Source: Dehalococcoidia bacterium (GTDB taxonomy: Bacteria > Chloroflexota > Dehalococcoidia > Dehalococcoidales > BS750m-G39). From it: a stretch of DNA of 12,051 nt. Below the pieces are notes generated by a model. The model ran no database searches. It worked only from the letters and a program-made list of their open reading frames with translations, and was not told where the DNA came from. Positions 5,140 through 12,051 of this stretch are shown here, piece by piece; the first letter of the stretch is position 1; the number at the start of each line of letters is the position of its first letter. The DNA lies in contig DAOWJM010000156.1 of NCBI GenBank assembly GCA_030640325.1, forward strand, positions 1 through 12,051. The letters are read 5' to 3'. The position numbers and the translations under genes were made by a program.

Positions 5140-6357
5140 GTGGAAGCCAAAATTGAGCTTATTCCTGAAGGCAGCATCACTTCCCCTGAGGGTTTTTTTG
5201 CCGGCGCCACCTGCGCCGGGCTCAATAAAAAAGCCAATGATAAACCAGACCTCGGCATTCTCTTTTCTGAGGCGCCTTGTGTGGCTACCGCTCTATTTAC
5301 CACCAATCGGATTAAGGCAGCCCCGGTGGTCTTGTGTCAGCAAAGGCTACAACAGGGAAGAGCCCTGGCGGTGGTGGTGAATAGCGGCTGCGCCAACGCC
5401 TGCACTGGTGAAAAAGGTTTTGCCCATGCTGCTGAGATGGCGAAGCTAACCGCCGAGGGCATTGGAATATCGCCTGAGGATGTCCTGGTTGCCAGCACCG
5501 GCGTTATTGGTCTGCCGCTACCGATGAAGCGCATAAGGGCTGGCATAGAACAGATAATCCTTTCCAGAGACGGTGGTCATGAGCTGGCAAAGGCGATAAT
5601 GACCACTGATACCTTTGCCAAGGAAACGGCGGTGGCGGTCAAGAAAGATGGCAATAAGTTCGCCATTGGCGGGGTAGCCAAGGGCTCGGGGATGATTCAC
5701 CCTGACTTGGCAACCTTGCTTTGTTTCCTCACCACCGATGCCGCCGTAGAGATGGATTTTGTCAAGTCGGCTCTGAAAAAGGCGGTGGACATCTCCTTTA
5801 ATATGATTTCCATTGACGGCGACACCAGCCCCAATGACATGGTGCTTATAATGGCTAATGGATTGGCAGGCAGTAAGCCCATTTCACAAGGTGGTAAGCA
5901 GGCTGATGCCTTTCAGCAAGCTCTTGAGCAGGTTTGTATCTATCTGGCTAAGCGCATTGCCCGTGATGGCGAGGGGGCAACTAAGCTTATTGAGGTAACT
6001 GTCGCTGGCGCCCCCGGTCTTGCTGAGGCCAGGTTGGCTGCTAGGACGGTGGCAAGCTCATCCCTGGTGAAGGCGGCGGTACATGGCGCTGACCCTAATT
6101 GGGGACGGGTTATGGCAGCGGTGGGGCGGAGCGGGGTGGAGGTGGTGGAATCAAAGACTGACCTTTATATTGGTGATACCCCGGTGGTAAAGTCGGGTAG
6201 ACCCTTGCCCTTCGGTAAGCGAAGTTTAATCCAGCTATTAAAAGGGAAAGAGGTGTCCATAAGCTTGAACCTTAACCTGGGCTCCGGCAATGCCACCGCC
6301 TGGGGTTGCGACCTGTCTGAGGAATATGTAACCATTAATAGTCAGTATATGACATAG
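5140..6357 (+). CDS. argJ: Glutamate N-acetyltransferase / N-acetylornithine acetyltransferase (ArgJ)
   Basis: A 405-residue enzyme that moves acetyl from N2-acetylornithine to glutamate, recycling the acetyl group in arginine synthesis. Bifunctional forms can also use acetyl-CoA, which cannot be decided here. The autoproteolysis site is clear: KGSGMIHPDLATLL with cleavage expected between Ala191 and Thr192, the latter becoming the nucleophile of the beta subunit. Other family segments are VVNSGCANACTG, STGVIG, FLTTDA, SIDGDTSPNDM and GADPNWGRV. Full length. The start is GTG at 5140; the upstream frame reaches TAG at 5107 with no ATG, GTG or TTG, and there is no SD. A promoter ends 10 nt before it, so the mRNA is probably leaderless. 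It is first of the arg run; argB follows after 16 nt. argC, often adjacent, is absent upstream. Confidence 0.97.
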   Translation: MEAKIELIPEGSITSPEGFFAGATCAGLNKKANDKPDLGILFSEAPCVATALFTTNRIKAAPVVLCQQRLQQGRALAVVVNSGCANACTGEKGFAHAAEMAKLTAEGIGISPEDVLVASTGVIGLPLPMKRIRAGIEQIILSRDGGHELAKAIMTTDTFAKETAVAVKKDGNKFAIGGVAKGSGMIHPDLATLLCFLTTDAAVEMDFVKSALKKAVDISFNMISIDGDTSPNDMVLIMANGLAGSKPISQGGKQADAFQQALEQVCIYLAKRIARDGEGATKLIEVTVAGAPGLAEARLAARTVASSSLVKAAVHGADPNWGRVMAAVGRSGVEVVESKTDLYIGDTPVVKSGRPLPFGKRSLIQLLKGKEVSISLNLNLGSGNATAWGCDLSEEYVTINSQYMT

Positions 6358-6373
6358 AGCAAGGGTTGATAAA

Positions 6374-7156
6374 ATGGGCAAGGTTATTGTAGTTAAGCTC
6401 GGTGGTGCCACCCTGGGCAGCCACGATACCACTATTGAGGACATTGTCAAGCTCCAGCAGCAGGGCAAGTCGCTGGTGGTAGTACATGGTGGTGGCAAAC
6501 TGATAACCGACTGGCTGGAAAAGCAGGGGATTTCCACTAGGTTTGTCCACGGCGAGCGGGTAACCGATGAAGCGACGCTTGAGGTGGTGGTTTCGGTGCT
6601 GGCTGGGCTGGTCAATAAGGAGATTGTAGCCGCTATCAATAGCCTGGGTGGAAATGCAGTAGGCATTAGCGGCGTGGATGGGGCTTTCATTCAGGGCAGG
6701 ATTAAGGAGAAAGAGCTGGGCTATATTGGCGAGGTGGTCAAGGTAAATCCCGCTCCCCTGGAGGCACTACTGAAGTCCGGCTACATCCTGGTAGTGGCTC
6801 CGGTCAGTCTTCATGCTACTGATAAGCCAGATAAAGCGCCGCAGGTGCTTAACATCAATGCTGATGCTGTAGCTGGTGAAATTGCTGCCGCCATTGGTGC
6901 TGAGAGGCTTATCTTTTTGACCGATGTAGTTGGTATCTGTGACCAGTCAGGCAATTTGCTGCCTCGTCTATCACCTGATGAAGCTGAAGCTCTAATGGCT
7001 TCAGGTGTGGCTTCAGGGGGGATGATTCCCAAGATTAAAGCCTGCCTGAGAGCTTTGTCGGGCACTTCAACCACTCGTATCGTAGATGGTCGGCAGCTGC
7101 ATGCCTTGCTCAATGAAATAGAAGGACATGGTGGTGGCACCACCATACAGAAGTAG
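6374..7156 (+). CDS. argB: Acetylglutamate kinase (ArgB), short form
   Basis: A 260-residue amino-acid kinase that phosphorylates N-acetylglutamate with ATP, the second step of arginine synthesis. Visible motifs are KLGG with Lys8, the glycine-rich HGGGK (38-42), NVNAD-like LNINADAVAGEIA in the substrate region, FLTDVVGI, and GGMIPKIKACLRAL with the ATP-site lysine. The protein starts only seven residues before Lys8. Arginine-inhibited kinases carry an extra N-terminal helix of about 20 residues, which is absent, so this looks like the arginine-insensitive (E. coli-like) architecture. Feedback sensitivity is therefore doubtful, though the C-terminus (HALLNEIEGHGGGTT) partly resembles the sensitive type. 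A weak SD (AAGGG, 6361-6365) precedes the ATG. It is 16 nt after argJ and probably co-transcribed. Confidence 0.97.
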   Translation: MGKVIVVKLGGATLGSHDTTIEDIVKLQQQGKSLVVVHGGGKLITDWLEKQGISTRFVHGERVTDEATLEVVVSVLAGLVNKEIVAAINSLGGNAVGISGVDGAFIQGRIKEKELGYIGEVVKVNPAPLEALLKSGYILVVAPVSLHATDKPDKAPQVLNINADAVAGEIAAAIGAERLIFLTDVVGICDQSGNLLPRLSPDEAEALMASGVASGGMIPKIKACLRALSGTSTTRIVDGRQLHALLNEIEGHGGGTTIQK

Positions 7157-7163
7157 TATATTA

Positions 7164-7432
7164 AGGAGGGTCCAAGAGGGGCGAATCCCCCCAACCCTTT
7201 TATATCTATTCCCACCCACCGCCCTTAAGTGGAAGGTGGGTAGTAGTAAGGGAGGCTTTGCCCCCCCCGCCCTTAAGGAGGGGAATGAAATATAGGGAGT
7301 TAAAGAGGGGCGAAGCCTCTAAATACATTATAGGGAGTCTTAGAGGGACGAAGTCCCTCTCAAAAACAAATCTTCCCCTTCCCCTTGTTAAGGGGAAGGG
7401 GATAAAGGGGATAGGGTTGATAAATAATCTCA
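7164..7432 (+). repeat. Hairpin-repeat cluster, copy C, filling the argB-argD gap
   Basis: The 334-nt gap between argB and argD is built almost entirely of hairpins. They include an imperfect AGAGGGGC/GCCTCT (7305-7320), AGAGGGAC (7342-7349)/GTCCCTCT (7353-7360) with loop GAA, and the 12-bp hairpin 2 CCCCTTCCCCTT (7375-7386)/AAGGGGAAGGGG (7390-7401) with loop GTT. The tail GATAGGGTTGATAAATAATC (7410-7429) matches the copy B and D tails. The left part (7164-7290) has further C- and G-tracts and looks like degraded or nested copies. No convincing argD promoter was found, so read-through from argJB is possible. Confidence 0.85.
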
Positions 7433-7490
7433 CCAAAGATGCTGAAATAATTAGGTCTAAGGCTGTAAGAGTGCTATTCGGAGAGCGAAA

Positions 7491-8678
7491 ATGAGTCTCT
7501 GGCAGGAACTTGAGCACCAATACTTTATGCAAACTTTCGAGCGTGTACCCTTAACCATAGTTAGGGGACAGGGGGCACGGGTGTGGGATGAAGATGGGCG
7601 GGAATACCTTGACTTTGTTGGTGGCTGGGCAGTCAATAGTTTGGGGCACTGTCATCCGGTGGTCGCCGAGGCAGTGACCGAGCAGGCGCATCTACTCATT
7701 CAGACGTCCAACCAGTTCTATACTGTTCCTCAGATTCGCTTGGCGGAGCTTTTAGTCCAGAATAGCTGTCTGGACAAGGTCTTTTTTTGCAATAGCGGCG
7801 CCGAGGCTAATGAAGGGGCAGTGAAGCTAGCCCGGCGTTATGGGCAGCTTAACTTAAGCGGAGCCTATGAGGTTATTACCACCTCGGGTTCCTTTCATGG
7901 TCGCACTTTAGCTATGTTGGCGGCTACCGGTCAGACTAAATTCCAACAGCCATATCCTCCTCTGCCCACCGGCTTTGTCAATGTGGAGTATAATAATATC
8001 GAAGCCATAAAGTCAGCCACTACCGAGCAAACCTGTGCCGTGATGGTGGAACCGATGCAGGGGGAGGGTGGGGTCAACCTGCCTGATGATAGTTATTTGA
8101 CCGCCATACGGGCTTGGTGTGAGCAAAAGGGTATTTTGCTCATTCTGGATGAAATTCAAACTGGCATAGGTCGGACCGGGACGCTCTTTGCTTACGAGCA
8201 ATATGGCATTGAACCTGATATAATGACACTAGCTAAGGGTTTAGCCAGTGGCGTGCCCATTGGGGCTATTCTGGCTAAGGAGAGGGTGGCAGTGTTCGCT
8301 CCCGGGGAGCACGGCTCTACCTTTGGTGGTAATCCTTTAGCCTGTGCTGCTGGCTATGCTACAGTAAAATTTATCATTGATAATGATATAGCCGGGAAGG
8401 CAAAGGCGGTGGGACAGTATCTTATCACCGGGCTGGAAAGCTTGAGACAGAAATTCCAGCTTATCACTGATGTCCGGGGGCGCGGGTTGCTGGTGGCTAT
8501 GGAGTTTGGCAGTGATATAGCCCAGTCATTAGTAATGGCTTGCCTTGCTCGGGGCTTATTGGTTAACCGATTGAAGCCCAACGCCTTGCGCTTTATGCCT
8601 CCCCTTATTATCGGGACTGAGGAGGTTGATGAAGCGTTGGGCATTTTAGACAGCGCACTATCCAGCGTTATCAGCTAA
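7491..8678 (+). CDS. argD: Acetylornithine aminotransferase (ArgD-type, PLP class III)
   Basis: A 395-residue PLP enzyme converting N-acetylglutamate semialdehyde and glutamate to N-acetylornithine and 2-oxoglutarate. The class-III features are all present: YLDFVGGWAVNSLGHCHP near the N-terminus, FFCNSGAEANEGAVKLAR binding the PLP phosphate, SFHGRTL, the PLP-ring aspartate in LILDEIQTGIGRTG, Lys249 in LAKGLASGVPIGA as the Schiff-base lysine, and STFGGNPLACAA. Full length. The ATG at 7491 has SD GGAGAG (7480-7485). A short in-frame frame ending in VLFGERK stops at TGA overlapping this ATG (ATGA) but looks repeat-derived. Context in an arg cluster favours ArgD over GabT-like relatives. Confidence 0.96.
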   Translation: MSLWQELEHQYFMQTFERVPLTIVRGQGARVWDEDGREYLDFVGGWAVNSLGHCHPVVAEAVTEQAHLLIQTSNQFYTVPQIRLAELLVQNSCLDKVFFCNSGAEANEGAVKLARRYGQLNLSGAYEVITTSGSFHGRTLAMLAATGQTKFQQPYPPLPTGFVNVEYNNIEAIKSATTEQTCAVMVEPMQGEGGVNLPDDSYLTAIRAWCEQKGILLILDEIQTGIGRTGTLFAYEQYGIEPDIMTLAKGLASGVPIGAILAKERVAVFAPGEHGSTFGGNPLACAAGYATVKFIIDNDIAGKAKAVGQYLITGLESLRQKFQLITDVRGRGLLVAMEFGSDIAQSLVMACLARGLLVNRLKPNALRFMPPLIIGTEEVDEALGILDSALSSVIS

Positions 8679-8701
8679 AGACAAAATAGTAAGAGGTTTT
8701 A

Positions 8702-9607
8702 ATGGTGAGCAAGATTCGCCGGCTTGGAATAGTAATAGCCTTAGGCTTAGTCCTCTTGCTTGGTATGGTGGTGCTGGCTGCCTCATATTCAGAGTCTGGG
8801 GTAACCAGTAAGACTGGGGCTGAAGGTCTTCCCCCCTCGCTTGCTGACCTTTCGGCTGTGCCGCAATTGGTGATAGATGATGCCACTGGGTTAGCTACGG
8901 AGCTATTCGGAGATTGTCAGGAGAAATGTGATGATTTTGTAAATCAGCTATTGGCAATATATTTGGAGGCTGAGGATAAGGATTTTGTTATAGTCTTTAA
9001 CCCTGGTGGTTGGGGGTGGAATTTGGTGGAGGATTCACCGGGTTGGTGGAGTATTTTTGACGGCATTGAATCTGAGCTGGAAAGCTTAAGTTATACCTCA
9101 TTGAAGTTAAACTATCTGCGGGTGGCTGACAGTTTTCAGGGGCGCCTTGACGAGGTTCGGGGAATGCTCACTGGCTACCAATCAAAGGCTAAGGATTTAG
9201 CCTGTAGAGCGGAGTTTCTCACCACCCATATTCCCGACCTTAAGGTTATCCTGGCTGGTGAGAGCACTGGCGCTGTTATCACTGATGGCGCAATGGAAAT
9301 TCTTGAGGATAATCCACGGGTTTATAGTATTCAGACAGGTCCTCCTTTCTGGCACCAGACTGTCATGTTAGAGAGGACACTGGTGATGACTGGTAACGGA
9401 ATAACCACTGATTCCTTTTGCCAGGGAGATTATCTTGATATCATTTGGGGCTACTTTAAAAAGTGGTTCGGTTTATTGGAGCCAGAGGATGATTTTGGCA
9501 CCACCCCCCACTATATAGCAGCACCGGGACACGACTACTGGTGGCAATATCCTGAGGTTTGTTCTCAAATCACAAGCTTTTTAAAACAAAATTTTGGAAT
9601 TGAATAG
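8702..9607 (+). CDS. Exported protein of unknown function with a GxSxG (hydrolase-like) motif
   Basis: A 301-residue protein with a basic N-terminus and a hydrophobic segment (about residues 8-27, IVIALGLVLLLGMVVLAAS), a signal peptide or N-terminal anchor. The mature part has features of an alpha/beta-hydrolase: strand and loop FVIVFNPGGWGWN (95-107), a nucleophile-elbow candidate VILAGESTGA with Ser188 in GESTG (186-190), and a late histidine His277 in APGHDYWW. The acid residue is not identified. Cys72 and Cys76 (CQEKC) could form a disulfide. Lipase, esterase or cutinase-like activity is only a guess; I do not recognise a named family. The start has SD AAGAGG (8691-8696). It begins 23 nt after argD, so it is probably co-transcribed, where argF would often sit, but nothing in it suggests arginine metabolism. 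Confidence 0.82.
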   Translation: MVSKIRRLGIVIALGLVLLLGMVVLAASYSESGVTSKTGAEGLPPSLADLSAVPQLVIDDATGLATELFGDCQEKCDDFVNQLLAIYLEAEDKDFVIVFNPGGWGWNLVEDSPGWWSIFDGIESELESLSYTSLKLNYLRVADSFQGRLDEVRGMLTGYQSKAKDLACRAEFLTTHIPDLKVILAGESTGAVITDGAMEILEDNPRVYSIQTGPPFWHQTVMLERTLVMTGNGITTDSFCQGDYLDIIWGYFKKWFGLLEPEDDFGTTPHYIAAPGHDYWWQYPEVCSQITSFLKQNFGIE

Positions 9608-9635
9608 CGATAAGTTATTAGTTTGGGGGTCGTTT

Positions 9636-9749
9636 AGGGGGAAGATTGAAGGGGCAAAGCCCCTTCAAAACCTATCCTTCCCCCTCTCCTTTGAAGGAGA
9701 AGGGATACAGGTCGAAGACTCTTCGAGGGGTGAGGTTGATAAACAGTCT
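9636..9749 (+). repeat. Two-hairpin intergenic repeat, copy D, upstream of argG
   Basis: Hairpin 1 is TTGAAGGGGC (9646-9655)/GCCCCTTCAA (9659-9668) with loop AAA. Hairpin 2 is diverged, with CTCTCCTT pairing imperfectly with AAGGAGA around 9684-9703. A further small stem (CGAAGA/TCTTCG, around 9714-9726) precedes the tail GGGGTGAGGTTGATAAACAG (9727-9746). It has the same orientation as copies A-C and is the most diverged copy of hairpin 2. Confidence 0.75.
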
Positions 9750-9764
9750 AGTTAGTATCAAGCT

Positions 9765-9792
9765 TTGCAGTAAGTACCTGAATAGGTATAAG
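9765..9792 (+). promoter_or_regulatory. Candidate argG promoter
   Basis: TTGCAG (9765-9770) and TATAAG (9787-9792) are separated by 16 nt. The predicted +1 is near 9799, giving a leader of about 55 nt to argG. An ATG lies 10 nt after the -10, the same distance as for argJ. Confidence 0.5.
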
Positions 9793-9801
9793 CTAGTTTA
9801 T

Positions 9802-9849
9802 ATGGGAGGACATAGTACCCTTCTTGCTGTATATAGCAAACTGAGGTGA
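9802..9849 (+). other. Candidate 15-codon leader peptide overlapping the argG SD
   Basis: ATG at 9802 opens MGGHSTLLAVYSKLR and stops at TGA 9847-9849. The predicted transcription start is about 3 nt before the ATG, so it would be leaderless. Its last sense codon is Arg (AGG), and AGG-TGA lies inside the argG SD GAGGTGA (9843-9849). A hairpin TTGCT (9824-9828)/AGCAA (9835-9839) sits within it. Translation of this frame would cover or uncover the argG SD, so a coupling or arginine-responsive role is possible. The frame is too short to prove by itself. Confidence 0.3.
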
Positions 9850-9853
9850 TGTT

Positions 9854-11092
9854 ATGATAGTTCCAATTAAGCGTGATAAAGTAGTACTGGCTTACAGTGG
9901 CGGATTAGATACATCAGTAGCTATCAGATGGCTCAAAGAGAGGTATAACCTGGATGTTATTGCCCTTAATGTTGATGTCGGCAATGAGCGAGATTTTTCC
10001 GCTGTTCGTCAGAAGGCGCTTGATATCGGCGCAGTGAAGGCATTGGTAGAGGATGCCAAGGAGTTATTGGTCAAATATTTTATCTTCCCCGCGCTACAGG
10101 CGGACGCTCTCTATGAGGGACAATATCCCCTGGCTACGGCTCTGGCTCGTCCGCTGATGGCTAAGTTGCTGGTGGATACCGCCCTGGAGGAGGGGGCTTC
10201 AGCAGTAGCTCATGGCTGCACCGGCAAGGGGAATGACCAGGTCAGGTTTGACGTCAGCGTCACTGCTCTGGCACCCAGCCTCAAGATTATCGCCCCGGCT
10301 CGGGAATGGGGCATGACCCGGGAAGAGACCATCAACTATGCTCAGCGCTATGGGATTCCGGTGCCGGTTACGGTAAAAAGCCCCTATTCCATTGATGAGA
10401 ACCTGTGGGGGAGGAGTATTGAGTGCGGGGTTCTGGAAGACCCCTGGGTTGAGCCACCCAGAGATGTCTTTACCTGGACAAAATCGCCTGATGATGCCCC
10501 CAATGTGCCAGGCTATGTGGAAATTGGCTTTGAACAGGGCATCCCCATCGCTATTGATGGGCAGAAGATGGATGGCGTCGGCTTAATCCAGCGGCTGAAC
10601 CAATTGGCTGGTGAGCACGGAGTTGGCAGGATTGACCATTTAGAGAACAGGCTGGTGGGGATAAAATCGAGGGAGATTTATGAAGCGCCGGCAGCTACAG
10701 TATTGCTACAGGCGCACCAGGCTCTGCAGGCGCTGACCTTATCCAAGGCGCAGTTGCGTTTTAAGCAGAAGGTAGCTGTGGAGTATGCCGACCTTATCTA
10801 TAACGGTCTATGGTTTAGCTCACTACATCAGGACCTGGCTGCCTATGTTAAGAGCTCGCAGCGCTATGTTACTGGAACAGTGCGTCTCAAGCTATTCAAG
10901 GGGGGTTGCACTGTGGTGGGGCGAAAATCACCCAAGTCACTATATAGCTATGGTCTGGCTACCTATGACAAGGGCGATCAGTTTGACCAGAGCGCCTCCG
11001 AAGGCTTTATTCACATCTGGGGACTGCCGGTCAGAACCCAGGCGCAGGTGCAGGGTATTAGCGATTTGGAGGAGGACATAGGAAGAAAGTAA
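9854..11092 (+). CDS. argG: Argininosuccinate synthase
   Basis: A 412-residue cytoplasmic enzyme joining citrulline and aspartate with ATP to form argininosuccinate. The ATP pyrophosphatase loop AYSGGLDTS (13-21) is intact. The family segment HGCTGKGNDQVRFD (120-133), SPYSIDENLWGRSIECG, and the C-terminal YSYGLATYDKGDQFDQSASEGFIHIWGLP are all typical, with usual length near 400. The ATG at 9854 has SD GAGGTGA (9843-9849). It has its own candidate promoter and leader. The argH ATG follows its TAA without any gap, so the two are translated from one message. Confidence 0.98.
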   Translation: MIVPIKRDKVVLAYSGGLDTSVAIRWLKERYNLDVIALNVDVGNERDFSAVRQKALDIGAVKALVEDAKELLVKYFIFPALQADALYEGQYPLATALARPLMAKLLVDTALEEGASAVAHGCTGKGNDQVRFDVSVTALAPSLKIIAPAREWGMTREETINYAQRYGIPVPVTVKSPYSIDENLWGRSIECGVLEDPWVEPPRDVFTWTKSPDDAPNVPGYVEIGFEQGIPIAIDGQKMDGVGLIQRLNQLAGEHGVGRIDHLENRLVGIKSREIYEAPAATVLLQAHQALQALTLSKAQLRFKQKVAVEYADLIYNGLWFSSLHQDLAAYVKSSQRYVTGTVRLKLFKGGCTVVGRKSPKSLYSYGLATYDKGDQFDQSASEGFIHIWGLPVRTQAQVQGISDLEEDIGRK

Positions 11093-12051
11093 ATGAGCCA
11101 TATTCGGGGTCGTTTTCATAAGAAGGTGGATAAACTAGTGACAGAATATACTGCCTCTATCCCCTTTGACTGGCGGTTATATCCCCACGATATTGCTGGC
11201 AGTATTGCCCACGCCAAAATGCTGGCAAAGCAGGGGATAATCTCAGACCAAGAGGCTGAGATTATTATCAGCGGGCTGGCTGCGATTAAGGAGGAGATAG
11301 AGCGGGGCAAGTTTCAGTTCGAGCCTGAATTGGAAGATATCCATATGAATATCGAAGCTTGCTTACTTGAGAAGGTGGGTGAGGTGGGGGGCAAGCTCCA
11401 CACCGCTCGCTCCAGGAATGACCAGGTGGCTCTGGACTTGCGCCTTTTTGCCAAGGAGGCAATCTCAGACACCTTGGTCAAGCTGAGAGAACTTCAGCAG
11501 GCTCTCATCGGCCTGGCTGAAGCCAATAAGGATGTAATTATTCCCGGATACACCCATTTGCAGCCGGCACAGCCGGTTTTGCTGGCTCATCACCTTCTAG
11601 CCTATTTTGAGATGCTCCAGCGCGATGCCAGCAGATTCAGCGACTGTCTGAAGCGCACCGATGTTATGCCCCTGGGCAGCGGCGCTCTGGCTGGCGTTGC
11701 CTACAAAAATATTGATAGGGAGTTCCTCGCTCGTGAGCTTGGCTTCGGTCAGCTCAGCCAGAATAGCATGGATGCTGTCTCGGATAGAGATTTCGTCTTG
11801 GAGTATGAAGCGGCGGCTAGCCTGTGCATGATGCACCTCTCCCGACTGGCAGAGGAGATTATTTTATGGTCTTCAGCCGAGTTCAATTTTATTGAGCTTG
11901 ATGAGGCTTATGCCACAGGCTCAAGTATTATGCCCCAAAAGAAGAACCCTGATGTTGCCGAGCTGGCTCGTGGTAAGACAGGAAGGGTCTACGGCAGACT
12001 CATGGCTCTGCTGACCACTATGAAGGCTCTCCCCCTGTCCTATAATAAAGA
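11093..12051 (+). CDS. argH: Argininosuccinate lyase, 5' part (cut by the right edge)
   Basis: Open from ATG 11093 to the window end (319 complete codons of an expected total near 460). The enzyme cleaves argininosuccinate to arginine and fumarate, the last step of the pathway. Landmarks are GRFHKKVDKLVTEYTASIPFD at the N-terminus, KLHTARSRNDQVALDLR, GYTHLQPAQPV with His155 as a likely catalytic residue, and the fumarase/aspartase superfamily signature GSSIMPQKKNPD (276-287) with its loop serines. The ATG directly follows the argG stop codon. Purine-rich sequence at the argG end (GGAGGAGG at 11069-11076, AGGAAG just before the start) can serve as SD. No frameshift is seen within the visible part. 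Confidence 0.98.
   Translation, partial: MSHIRGRFHKKVDKLVTEYTASIPFDWRLYPHDIAGSIAHAKMLAKQGIISDQEAEIIISGLAAIKEEIERGKFQFEPELEDIHMNIEACLLEKVGEVGGKLHTARSRNDQVALDLRLFAKEAISDTLVKLRELQQALIGLAEANKDVIIPGYTHLQPAQPVLLAHHLLAYFEMLQRDASRFSDCLKRTDVMPLGSGALAGVAYKNIDREFLARELGFGQLSQNSMDAVSDRDFVLEYEAAASLCMMHLSRLAEEIILWSSAEFNFIELDEAYATGSSIMPQKKNPDVAELARGKTGRVYGRLMALLTTMKALPLSYNK

Noticed and set aside
7206..7532. Open frames of 78 and 108 codons on both strands across the argB-argD gap
   Set aside because: They are made of hairpin-repeat sequence (Pro/Leu/Lys/Gly-rich translations) and lack SDs; the minus one overlaps argD.
76..9839. TATATAGCAA shared by 79-88 and 9830-9839 as a common operator
   Set aside because: Ten AT-rich bases shared once can arise by chance, and similar TATATAGC strings occur inside genes (9512 and 10941 regions).
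9646..9849. Plus-strand frame of 67 codons upstream of argG
   Set aside because: Its first two thirds are repeat copy D. Only the last 15 codons, behind a promoter, are kept as a candidate leader peptide.
11597..11836. Minus-strand frame opposite argH, and similar frames opposite argJ, argB, argD and argG
   Set aside because: They lie entirely within well-recognised genes, show no family features and have no SD or context.

Overview
The window looks like a chromosomal segment of a moderate-GC bacterium. My best guess is Chloroflexota, class Dehalococcoidia. This is inferred from the style of the proteins, the composite hairpin repeats between genes and the mixture of Shine-Dalgarno (SD) and apparently leaderless starts; it is not proven by any marker gene here. 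No rRNA, tRNA or CRISPR array was seen.

Left part (1-3431): accessory DNA. A possible partial minus-strand gene runs off the left edge. It is followed by a plus-strand pair: a helix-turn-helix protein of unknown function (257-1081) and a large serine recombinase (1114-2667). Converging on the recombinase is a minus-strand toxin-antitoxin operon, a HigB/Gp49-type toxin first and an XRE-family antitoxin second, with a 4-base ATGA overlap. Its promoter matches the sigma70 consensus and sits directly against the toxin start codon.

Middle (3432-5139): a small membrane protein resembling DUF5658 (plus) and a fumarylacetoacetate hydrolase-family enzyme (minus) converge. They are flanked by intergenic DNA filled with G/C-rich hairpin repeats.

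Right part (5140-12051): arginine biosynthesis, all on the plus strand, in the order argJ, argB, argD, a secreted or lipid-facing GxSxG protein of unknown function, argG, argH (cut by the right edge). ArgJ, ArgB and ArgD cover N-acetylglutamate synthesis and recycling, its phosphorylation, and the aminotransferase step. ArgG and ArgH turn citrulline into arginine. argC and argF, needed to complete the pathway, are not in this window.

Two layers of structure are not explained by the genes. First, a two-hairpin repeat family occurs four times between genes, always in the same orientation and always upstream of a plus-strand gene, including argJ, argD and argG. Second, several promoters lie only 6-13 nt before a start codon that has no SD, which suggests leaderless mRNAs. 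Upstream of argG the same geometry points to a 15-codon open frame whose last sense codon is Arg and whose stop codon lies inside the argG SD, a candidate leader peptide. These regulatory ideas are inferences from sequence alone.
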